A stretch of 7,285 nt of DNA, from the NCBI GenBank assembly GCA_021774995.1, contig JAJFIM010000404.1:1-7285 (forward strand), read 5' to 3'. Source of the stretch: Alphaproteobacteria bacterium (lineage in GTDB: Bacteria > Pseudomonadota > Alphaproteobacteria > SMXP01). The translations under genes and the position numbers were made by a program. Below the pieces are notes generated by a model. That model did not search any database, was not told the origin of the DNA, and saw only the letters and a program-made list of their open reading frames with translations. Below, piece after piece: positions 1 to 4,974 of this stretch (its first letter is position 1; the number at the start of each line of letters is the position of its first letter).

Positions 1-141
1 AAACGCTCTTATGAAACGACTTTGAGCGAAGGCGTGCGTTTTGAGCGCAGGCTTTTCCACTCATCCTTCGCCCTGGATGACCAGAAGGAGGGTATGGAGG
101 CGTTTCTGGAGAAGCGGAAACCGCAGTTCAAGAACCGTTGA
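1..141 (+). CDS. Enoyl-CoA hydratase/isomerase family protein, C-terminal end (5'-truncated by the window)
   Basis: Frame 1 is open from the first base to a TGA at 139-141, giving the last 46 residues of a protein. The visible tail reads ETTLSEGVRFERRLFHSSFA, then DDQKEGMEAFLEKRKPQFKNR. This is the characteristic C-terminal helix region of crotonase-fold enoyl-CoA hydratases, where the pattern RFERRLFHS...F...DQKEGM.AF.EKRKP.F is highly conserved. These enzymes hydrate trans-2-enoyl-CoA to 3-hydroxyacyl-CoA in cytosolic fatty-acid beta-oxidation. The catalytic glutamates and the oxyanion hole lie upstream of the window, so substrate range cannot be judged. An enoyl-CoA hydratase gene directly upstream of rpsT is a known alphaproteobacterial arrangement. 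Family assignment is firm; the specific enzyme is not. Confidence 0.8.
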   Translation, partial: KRSYETTLSEGVRFERRLFHSSFALDDQKEGMEAFLEKRKPQFKNR

Positions 142-167
142 TCCAATTTGAGTTGACTTATGAGTTG

Positions 168-196
168 TTGACGGGGCGTTGCAGCATTTGTATAAC
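168..196 (+). promoter_or_regulatory. Sigma70-type promoter of rpsT
   Basis: TTGACG at 168-173 and TATAAC at 191-196 are separated by exactly 17 bp, each matching 5 of 6 consensus bases. Transcription should start near 203, giving rpsT an untranslated leader of roughly 97 nt. A second -35-like TTGACT lies at 153-158 but has no matching -10 at a proper distance. This is the best-formed promoter in the window. Confidence 0.75.
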
Positions 197-300
197 ACCC
201 GGCCCGAGATGCAGTGCGGCCTTGAAAGAGGTTGTCTGTCTCACGCAGCCATAAACCATTTTTTTTGAAATTTAGCACTAACAAGTAAGACACCGAATTC

Positions 301-567
301 ATGGCAAATACACGCTCCGCTAAAAAAGCTATTCGTAAAATCGAACGGCGTACAATTGCCAACCGCAATCGACGCTCCCGGGTGCGCAGCTTCGTTCGGG
401 AGGTTGAGGAAGCGATCGACAGCGGCGATGCTGAAGCGGCAAACGCCGCATTGAAGTCAGCTCAACCTGAGATCATTCGCGCATCTCAAAAAGGCATTTT
501 TCATCGCAATGCCGCCTCGCGAAAAGTTTCGCGTCTCGCTAAACGGATCAATGCGCTCAGCGCTTAA
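301..567 (+). CDS. rpsT: 30S ribosomal protein S20
   Basis: This 88-residue protein has the typical length and composition of bS20. It opens with the basic stretch MANTRSAKKAIRKIERR and ends with the diagnostic block KGIFHRNAASRKVSRLAKRI. S20 binds 16S rRNA early in small-subunit assembly. The ATG at 301 gives the canonical MANxxSAKK start. The Shine-Dalgarno upstream is weak (at best TAAG about 10 nt before the ATG), which is of interest because S20 synthesis is autoregulated at translation in E. coli; whether that holds here is not shown by the sequence. The gene has its own promoter at 168-196 and stands alone between the hydratase gene and a long non-coding gap. Confidence 0.97.
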   Translation: MANTRSAKKAIRKIERRTIANRNRRSRVRSFVREVEEAIDSGDAEAANAALKSAQPEIIRASQKGIFHRNAASRKVSRLAKRINALSA

Positions 568-583
568 AAAATATTATTACTGA

Positions 584-609
584 AAACCACCCAGTGGGTC
601 TTTCGGTTT
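584..609 (+). terminator. Possible hairpin terminator after rpsT
   Basis: Sixteen bases after the rpsT stop, AAACC (584-588) can pair with GGTTT (605-609), enclosing an inner stem ACCC (589-592)/GGGT (596-599) with a 3-nt loop. CTTTC is left unpaired on the 3' side. No proper T-run follows (AAAATC comes next), so intrinsic termination would be weak. It could instead be a 3'-end stabilising structure. Confidence 0.35.
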
Positions 610-623
610 AAAATCATTAAAAT

Positions 624-813
624 AATCACAACATATTGATGGCCCGGTCTCTGTAAATGCCGGATCACGCCGAGAGCGCTATGCGCGCCGCCTCTGAAAC
701 GCCATATCTGTCTATAGATGCCGCACCGTAAAATTTACTTCAATGGATCGTTCGAATGTAGTTTTTTCAATATATCTTTGTACGGAATAATGATTTCTTA
801 TAAAATCACAACA
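624..813 (+). repeat. Direct repeat of AATCACAACA (two copies, 180 bp apart)
   Basis: AATCACAACA occurs at 624-633 and again at 804-813, both in A/T-rich surroundings and in the same orientation. Each core ends like a DnaA box (TCACA) but departs from the consensus in its 5' half, so calling these DnaA sites would be speculative. Chance alone would give such a pair roughly 0.2 times in 620 bp of uniform sequence, and more often in A/T-rich DNA. Confidence 0.4.
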
Positions 814-895
814 AATACAAAGGCTAGTGTCGTCGGGCGTTATTATGCTGTAAAAAAACCACCCCGGGAAAAGGAAAGCCGCAAAAAGGCAAGTG

Positions 896-913
896 AAATT
901 TTTTAAAAAATTT
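896..913. repeat. Perfect 18-bp A/T-only palindrome
   Basis: The sequence is A3-T6-A6-T3, which is its own reverse complement. It is flanked by G on both sides, so symmetry stops there. It lies in the middle of the gap upstream of the rhodanese gene and could be a DNA-unwinding or bent element. It is not a normal terminator because it has no GC stem. Confidence 0.6.
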
Positions 914-1056
914 GCGGTGATCCAGCTCCCTTCCCCTTGCATGATCCTAAGCGATAGAGCTATCTTGAACTTGGTTAAGACGTGCTGTTCCGAGCAATAA
1001 CTCGATATTAATTTTGCTGGCGATACATGTTTTTTCTTTCAGTAGTATTCTCCGTC

Positions 1057-1062
1057 TATAAT
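1057..1062 (+). promoter_or_regulatory. Possible -10 element for the rhodanese gene
   Basis: TATAAT at 1057-1062 is a perfect -10 hexamer, about 120 bp before the chosen rhodanese start. At the expected distance upstream only T/C-rich sequence is found (TTCTTT at 1034-1039), so the -35 is poor. Transcription would start near 1069. Confidence 0.3.
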
Positions 1063-1122
1063 TAGACACCAGTTCATTTCTGATTAGAGTCATCCGGATG
1101 TGTTTACCGGTGTATTTTTTCA

Positions 1123-1147
1123 GTCGATTTCTTTTTTGTGAATCGAC
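1123..1147. repeat. Inverted repeat GTCGATT ... AATCGAC
   Basis: Perfect 7-bp arms at 1123-1129 and 1141-1147 are separated by 11 nt (TCTTTTTTGTG). The element sits 38 bp before the rhodanese start and overlaps the 7-of-9 DnaA-box-like site and a GAATC site. It could be an operator or an mRNA hairpin, but 7-bp arms with loops up to about 20 nt arise by chance several times in a window this size. Confidence 0.35.
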
Positions 1148-1171
1148 AAGGCTTTTGTTTGGGTTTTTGGC

Positions 1172-1179
1172 GAAGGTGA
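1172..1179 (+). promoter_or_regulatory. Shine-Dalgarno that favours GTG 1185 as rhodanese start
   Basis: GAAGGTGA resembles the anti-SD complement, with its GG eight nt upstream of GTG at 1185. The later in-frame ATG at 1227 has no purine-rich motif at a usable distance. Confidence 0.5.
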
Positions 1180-1184
1180 CAAGA

Positions 1185-1661
1185 GTGACGCACTCACAAT
1201 CTGGTGATGATCCCCATTCCAATGCGATGCAAGGCGCTTACGCCGGGGACGTCTTGCCGCGAGAAGCCTGGGATAGGCTGAGCGGCGATCCGGCTGCTGT
1301 TCTGGTGGATGTGCGCACGCGCGCCGAATGGGCGTTCGTTGGGGCGCCTGATTTAACAAACTTGTCCAAACAACCAATGTTTATTGAGTGGCAGAGCTTG
1401 CCGGCCATGGAGGTCAACACGGCTTTTGTCGAAGAATTCACGGCGTCCATGGCGACGCTTGGCGCGGATGCGAACGCGCCTGTGTTTTTTCTTTGCCGCT
1501 CCGGGGCGCGCTCGCAAAGCGCGGCGCGCGCGTGCGCCGCTGCGGGGTTTGCGGCGTGTTTCAACATTGCGGGCGGGTTTGAGGGAGATCTTGATTCCCA
1601 AGGTCACCGCGGCGCCGTATCTGGGTGGAAATATGAGGGCCTTAGCTGGAGGCAGAAGTGA
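1185..1661 (+). CDS. Single-domain rhodanese-like sulfurtransferase
   Basis: With GTG 1185 as start the protein has 158 residues and one rhodanese domain. Visible landmarks are YAGDVLPREAWDRL near the N-terminus, the LVDVRTRAEWAFVGAPDL strand-helix block, and the active-site loop FFLCRSGARSQSAA. The cysteine of that loop (about residue 104) is the expected persulfide carrier and is followed by the phosphate- or sulfate-binding main-chain loop. The C-terminus FEGDLDSQGHRGAVSGWKYEGLSWRQK is typical of the small alphaproteobacterial rhodanese family. Such proteins transfer sulfane sulfur to thiophilic acceptors in the cytosol; the physiological acceptor cannot be read from sequence. An open frame extends back to ATG 1098, but that part is T-rich and does not look coding. 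ATG 1227 (MQGAYAGDV) is the alternative start and fits the family length well but lacks a Shine-Dalgarno. The gene has its own terminator and is probably monocistronic. Confidence 0.88.
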   Translation: MTHSQSGDDPHSNAMQGAYAGDVLPREAWDRLSGDPAAVLVDVRTRAEWAFVGAPDLTNLSKQPMFIEWQSLPAMEVNTAFVEEFTASMATLGADANAPVFFLCRSGARSQSAARACAAAGFAACFNIAGGFEGDLDSQGHRGAVSGWKYEGLSWRQK

Positions 1662-1667
1662 TTTTTT

Positions 1668-1702
1668 AAAACCCAGGCAATGAATTTTGAGAGTGGGTTT
1701 TT
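1668..1702 (+). terminator. Rho-independent-like terminator after the rhodanese gene
   Basis: AAAACCCA (1668-1675) pairs perfectly with TGGGTTTT (1694-1701), 18 nt loop, and the 3' arm runs into TTTTT (1698-1702). It begins six bases after the stop codon. The stem is only moderately GC-rich, but the A-tract/T-tract arrangement is typical and it separates the rhodanese gene from dnaA. Confidence 0.5.
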
Positions 1703-1790
1703 GAGTGCGCCAGTCAACGACAAAACAGGACTATTCAAAAAAAATTGGCTGTGAGCGGTGGTTCGAAAAATAGGGCGAGGCAAGACCCTA

Positions 1791-1871
1791 ATGAATCAAG
1801 AAAAAGGGTCGGTAAAGGCCTTTGATGAATGGGCGGCGGTGAAGGGTTATCGCCTCAAGGGAAGTGGATAA
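1791..1871 (+). CDS. Possible 26-codon upstream ORF in the dnaA leader
   Basis: ATG 1791 opens a frame of 26 codons ending in TAA at 1869-1871. The peptide begins MNQEKGSVKAFDEWAAV. A GAGG at 1777-1780 lies 10 nt upstream, a slightly long but usable Shine-Dalgarno spacing. The frame overlaps the first 14 codons of the long dnaA reading frame (start 1829) in a different phase and stops five bases before an in-frame dnaA ATG at 1877. That geometry would allow translational coupling if 1877 is the true dnaA start. I do not recognise the peptide. A 26-codon open frame can also arise by chance, so this is a candidate, not a gene call. Confidence 0.3.
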   Translation: MNQEKGSVKAFDEWAAVKGYRLKGSG

Positions 1872-3427
1872 GTTTGATGCGGCAAGGACTAAAAGAACAG
1901 GGGCATGAGCAGGCCGGGCCTCATTTGTTGCCCCCGACAGACGGTGAAGAGAGCGCAGCGGCTGAAAACTGGGAGCGCGTGCGCGTGCGGTTAAAATCAG
2001 CGCTGGGCGCGGGCGCATTTGCTTCTTGGTTCGGGTCTTTGTCTTTGTCGGGCGTCGAGGATCAATGCGTCACTTTGAATGTTCCGTCGAAATTTATTCG
2101 CGACTGGATTACCGCGCATTATGAAGACCGCTTACGCGGGTTCTGGCGGGATGAGGATGCGTCCATCAACTCCATTCGGCTCGTCCTCAGGTCGCAGAAC
2201 GCCAATGTGCATCCGTTTTCCAATTCGGACGCCCAAGCGCCGCGCCATGTGTCGGCGCGCACAATGAATGCGGAGGAGGCCGAACTTAACCAGGTTTCCC
2301 GGAGCGCGTTGGCGGCGCCCTCTGGGAGGCCGGGTTCCGTGAGGACGGCTTCAGGCGATGGCGTGGTGGCGCATCTCCCCGCGGCGGGGTTAGGCACGCC
2401 GCTTGATCCTCGGTACACTTTTGATGGTTTTGTGGTCGGCAAGTCCAATGAACTGGCCTATGAAGCCGCGCGCCGCGTGGCGGAACAGGGGCCGGTTGCG
2501 TTCAACCCGCTCTACCTTTACGCACCCGTAGGCTTGGGCAAGACTCATCTTCTCCATGCGATTGCCTGGGAGATCCGGCGGAAAGATCCTACCCAGACCC
2601 TGCTTTACCTTTCGGCCGAGCGGTTCATGTATCATTTTGTGCGCGCCGTGAAGGCGAAGGACACGCTCTCCTTCAAGGATCAGTTGCGCGCCGTTGATGT
2701 GTTGCTGCTGGATGACGTTCAATTCATCGCGCATAAAGGGTCAACCCAGGAAGAATTTTTCCATACTTTCAATGCGCTTTTGGAAGAAAACAGACAAGTG
2801 GTGATCTCCTCCAATCAGCCCCCGGCGGATCTTGACGGCGTGGGCGAGCGCATCCGTTCGCGTTTGGGTCAGGGCTTGTCGGTGGATATCAAACCAACGG
2901 ACTATGCGCTGCGCGTAGAGATTTTGGCGAAAAAAGTTGGGCAGATGCGCCGCAACCGCGAATCCGGCGCCATTCCAACGCCGGTCATTGAGTTTCTGGC
3001 GCGCAGCATCGATTCCAATGTGCGGGTGCTGGAGGGGGCTCTCAACAGGCTGGCGGCTTACGCCGATTATGCGGACCGGCCCATCTCTCTTGATGCGGCT
3101 AAGGATATTTTGACCGATTTGTTGCGCTCCAGCACGCGAAAAATCACCATTGCCGATATTCAGCGCGGCGTTGTTGACTATTACGCGATCACGCAAAAAG
3201 ATCTGGTTTCGGCCCGGCGCGCCCGGGAAGTTGTGCGGCCCCGGCATGTGGCGATGTATCTGTGTAAACAGCTCACCACGCGCTCATTTCTGGAAATTGG
3301 CCGGAAATTTGGCGGACGGGATCATTCGACAGTCTATCATGCGGTGAAGCGGGTGACGGACCTGATGATAAGCGATGAGGCGGTGGCCCATGACGTTGGG
3401 CGGCTCACTCGGCGCCTTCAGGGGTAA
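1829..3427 (+). CDS. dnaA: Chromosomal replication initiator protein DnaA
   Basis: The 532-residue protein shows all DnaA domains. Domain I is at about 47-120 (NWERVRVRLKSALGAGAFASWFGSL) and a variable linker at about 121-190. The AAA+ domain spans about 195-430: Walker A VGLGKTHLL (234-242), Walker B VLLLDDVQFI (291-300), sensor 1 VVISSNQPP (324-332), box VII RIRSRLGQGL with the likely arginine finger R345, and sensor 2 around R399. The C-terminal DNA-binding domain carries RPRHVAMYLCK and the signature GGRDHSTVYHA (495-505). It binds origin DnaA boxes and opens the duplex. The P-loop has Ala232 where E. coli has the first glycine. The start is uncertain: ATG 1829 follows a TGA directly and has AAAGG 10 nt upstream; ATG 1877 removes 16 poorly conserved residues. 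No clear promoter is visible; TTGGCT at 1745-1750 with AT-rich sequence near 1767 is the best, and weak. Transcription probably ends at the hairpin over the stop codon. Confidence 0.98.
   Translation: MGGGEGLSPQGKWISLMRQGLKEQGHEQAGPHLLPPTDGEESAAAENWERVRVRLKSALGAGAFASWFGSLSLSGVEDQCVTLNVPSKFIRDWITAHYEDRLRGFWRDEDASINSIRLVLRSQNANVHPFSNSDAQAPRHVSARTMNAEEAELNQVSRSALAAPSGRPGSVRTASGDGVVAHLPAAGLGTPLDPRYTFDGFVVGKSNELAYEAARRVAEQGPVAFNPLYLYAPVGLGKTHLLHAIAWEIRRKDPTQTLLYLSAERFMYHFVRAVKAKDTLSFKDQLRAVDVLLLDDVQFIAHKGSTQEEFFHTFNALLEENRQVVISSNQPPADLDGVGERIRSRLGQGLSVDIKPTDYALRVEILAKKVGQMRRNRESGAIPTPVIEFLARSIDSNVRVLEGALNRLAAYADYADRPISLDAAKDILTDLLRSSTRKITIADIQRGVVDYYAITQKDLVSARRAREVVRPRHVAMYLCKQLTTRSFLEIGRKFGGRDHSTVYHAVKRVTDLMISDEAVAHDVGRLTRRLQG
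1863..1871 (-). promoter_or_regulatory. Near-consensus DnaA box at the dnaA start
   Basis: On the minus strand the sequence is TTATCCACT, matching TTATCCACA at 8 of 9 positions. It lies six bases before ATG 1877, so it is leader sequence if that start is used and coding sequence if ATG 1829 is used. DnaA boxes in the dnaA control region mediate autoregulation in E. coli. About 1.6 one-mismatch matches are expected by chance in this window on both strands, so position is the main argument. Confidence 0.35.
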
Positions 3428-3440
3428 GGACCCCGTTTTT
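3421..3440 (+). terminator. Terminator hairpin overlapping the dnaA stop codon
   Basis: GGGGT (3421-3425) pairs with ACCCC (3430-3434) around an AAGG loop, followed by GTTTTT (3435-3440). The TAA stop codon (3425-3427) lies inside the hairpin. The stem is short (5 bp) but has four G-C pairs and a T5 tail. It implies that dnaA is largely uncoupled from dnaN. Confidence 0.55.
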
Positions 3441-3579
3441 CCGTGCGTTTTGATGCGCGTTTGGATGTGAATGGGAGGCTTCGACCTCTTGAAGCGCCGG
3501 GCGTCCGACCGCCCCTGCCGCCCCATCGGTTTTCGTGCCCGCCCCCGTGTAAAAAAGGGGCGCTTTCGTGCGTTCTTCC

Positions 3580-3588
3580 TGTTATAAT
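3580..3588 (+). promoter_or_regulatory. Extended -10 promoter of dnaN
   Basis: TGTTATAAT at 3580-3588 is a perfect extended -10 (TG-N-TATAAT). No convincing -35 exists at 16-18 bp upstream, which is normal for extended -10 promoters. Transcription would start near 3595, leaving a leader of about 105 nt. TGTGGATTC (3594-3602), a 7-of-9 DnaA-box-like sequence containing a GATTC methylation-type site, sits on the predicted start site. An upstream GC hairpin CGCCCC/GGGGCG (3540-3545/3557-3562) lies in the same 273-bp gap. Confidence 0.6.
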
Positions 3589-3700
3589 TCGCCTGTGGAT
3601 TCGCTGACCTGAGGCGCGTATTTATGTTGCGCGCAAAGGGGCGTTATTTCCATGTTCCTGGGGTCTTCCCTTTACATTGATGAGTTGACGATATCAGACC

Positions 3701-4825
3701 ATGAAAGCAACGATTGAACGCGCTGCCTTTTTCAAATCTCTCAATCATGTCCAGAGCGTTGTTGAGCGGCGAAACACTATTCCTATTCTCTCCAATATCT
3801 TGATCCAGGCGTCGGGCTCGGTTTTGTCGCTGACGGCGACTGATTTGGATATCGAGATCATCGAAACGGCGCAGGCCTCGATCATGCAGGAGAGCGCCTT
3901 CACGGTGTCGGCGCACACGCTCTATGATATTGTGCGAAAATTACCAGAAGGCGCACAGATTCAGCTTGATTACAGCGAAGAAAACGCCCGGCTCGCTTTG
4001 TCGGCGGGGCGCTCGCGCTTCCAACTTCCCTGTTTGCCGGCCCAGGATTTCCCCGCCCTATCAGTGGAGGATCTGAGCATCCAGTTTGATGTCAGCTCCC
4101 AAGACCTGATCCGCCTGATCGATCAGACGAAATTCGCCATTTCAACCGAAGAAACCCGTTATTATCTAAACGGCATCTACCTCCACGCAGAAACCGGCGG
4201 CGATGCGCCGCTGTTGCGCGCTGTTGCGACCGATGGTCACCGCTTGGCCCGGGTGCAAACGCCGCTTCCTGCGGGCGCGGCGGATATGCCCGGCGTGATT
4301 GTGCCGCGTAAAGCCGTTCTTGAATTGCGCCGCTTGCTTGACGACGCGGAAGGCGATGTCCATCTCAGCGTATCGGAAGCCAAAATCCGGTTTGACGTTA
4401 ACGGGACTATTTTGACATCAAAGCTCATTGACGGCGCCTTTCCGGATTACAGCCGCGTGATACCGGTCGATAACGATAAAGTGCTGACCGTGGAGGGGCG
4501 CGATCTTGCGCAGGGCGTGGACAGGGTTGCCACCATTTCCACGGAAAAATCCCGCGCGATCAAACTCTCTTTAGACGATGGACGGATGACCTTGGCTGTC
4601 AATAATCCCGAAAGCGGCAGCGCCAGTGAAGAATTGTCGGTGGATTACGCCTCTTCCGCCATGGAAATCGGTTTTAATTCCAAATACCTTCTCGATATTT
4701 TGGGGCAAATTGACGGTAGCGTGGCCAAATTCATCTTTGCCGATGCGTCCTCGCCGACCATCATTTCTGACGCGGAAGATACGCAAGGGCACGCCCTGTT
4801 TGTGCTGATGCCGATGCGCGTATAG
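3701..4825 (+). CDS. dnaN: DNA polymerase III beta subunit (sliding clamp)
   Basis: The 374-residue protein has full family length and three clamp domains. Landmarks are the N-terminal VVERRNTIPILSNILI (20-35), SLTATDLDIEI, the domain 2 block RYYLNGIYL (153-161), ATDGHRLARV (176-185), FPDYSRVIP, and the C-terminus FVLMPMRV. The GHRL segment and the terminal MPMR motif build the hydrophobic cleft that binds clamp-interaction peptides of polymerases and repair proteins, and both are intact. The dimeric ring encircles DNA and tethers polymerase III. ATG 3701 gives the standard MKATIER start, although the Shine-Dalgarno is weak. The gene has its own promoter at 3580-3588, and recF follows after 149 bp. 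Nothing in the reading frame is unusual. Confidence 0.98.
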   Translation: MKATIERAAFFKSLNHVQSVVERRNTIPILSNILIQASGSVLSLTATDLDIEIIETAQASIMQESAFTVSAHTLYDIVRKLPEGAQIQLDYSEENARLALSAGRSRFQLPCLPAQDFPALSVEDLSIQFDVSSQDLIRLIDQTKFAISTEETRYYLNGIYLHAETGGDAPLLRAVATDGHRLARVQTPLPAGAADMPGVIVPRKAVLELRRLLDDAEGDVHLSVSEAKIRFDVNGTILTSKLIDGAFPDYSRVIPVDNDKVLTVEGRDLAQGVDRVATISTEKSRAIKLSLDDGRMTLAVNNPESGSASEELSVDYASSAMEIGFNSKYLLDILGQIDGSVAKFIFADASSPTIISDAEDTQGHALFVLMPMRV

Positions 4826-4876
4826 AGCTTTGACAAGCTGGTGTGAAATTCTTCGCGTGTGCAGACATGCGCAATC

Positions 4877-4901
4877 AACACATGAATATGGGGTGTTTTT
4901 T
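4877..4901 (+). terminator. Weak terminator-like hairpin between dnaN and recF
   Basis: AACAC (4877-4881) pairs with GTGTT (4893-4897), 11 nt loop, and the 3' arm runs into T6 (4896-4901). The stem is only 5 bp and AT-rich, so partial termination at most. A smaller hairpin AGCTT/AAGCT (4826-4830/4835-4839) immediately follows the dnaN stop and has no T-run. Confidence 0.28.
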
Positions 4902-4974
4902 GCGAGTCGGGTCAAACTGAAAATCGCTTGAGAAGATCGCGCCGCCTGAACGACATAATGAGACGCCAACACGC

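Larger units (their letters stand above)
568..1184. other. AT-rich non-coding gap; candidate origin-related region
   Basis: About 617 bp between rpsT and the rhodanese gene holds no convincing gene. Short open frames here (718-906 on +, 947-1222 on -) lack ribosome binding sites and recognisable protein features. The stretch is visibly richer in A+T than the flanking genes. It contains a perfect 18-bp A/T palindrome (896-913), a 10-mer AATCACAACA present twice (624-633, 804-813), a T-skewed run (1101-1170: 36 T against 9 A by direct count) and GANTC sites at 1087-1091 and 1140-1144. Position next to dnaA and high A+T suit a replication origin. Against it, there is no cluster of TTATNCACA boxes; the best, TGTGAATCG at 1137-1145, matches 7 of 9. 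In several alphaproteobacteria the origin lies near hemE, not dnaA. Confidence 0.35.

Noticed and set aside
718..906. 62-codon open frame on the plus strand in the gap
   Set aside because: No ribosome binding site, no family resemblance, and a composition typical of translated A/T-rich non-coding DNA.
1091..1100. Perfect 10-bp palindrome CATCCGGATG
   Set aside because: About seven 10-bp perfect palindromes are expected by chance in a window of this size, and nothing pairs this one with another copy.
1098..1184. Extension of the rhodanese protein to ATG 1098
   Set aside because: The added residues come from the T-rich tract (Phe/Leu-rich by composition), there is no Shine-Dalgarno before 1098, and the family normally starts just before YAGDV.
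947..1222. 91-codon open frame on the minus strand across the AT-rich gap
   Set aside because: It has no recognisable motif, contains many lysine, arginine and isoleucine codons as expected from translating A/T-rich DNA, and overlaps the start of the well-supported rhodanese gene.
1814..1823. Palindrome AAAGGCCTTT just upstream of ATG 1829
   Set aside because: Same chance argument; its AAAGG half is better explained as a Shine-Dalgarno candidate.
3540..3562. CGCCCC/GGGGCG hairpin as a terminator
   Set aside because: The stem is GC-rich but no T-run follows, and it lies immediately upstream of the dnaN promoter; the hairpin at the dnaA stop is a better terminator.
4830..4835. TTGACA after dnaN as a -35 for recF
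   Set aside because: It is a perfect -35 hexamer, but nothing resembling a -10 exists 15-19 bp downstream, and it is part of a small AGCTT/AAGCT hairpin.
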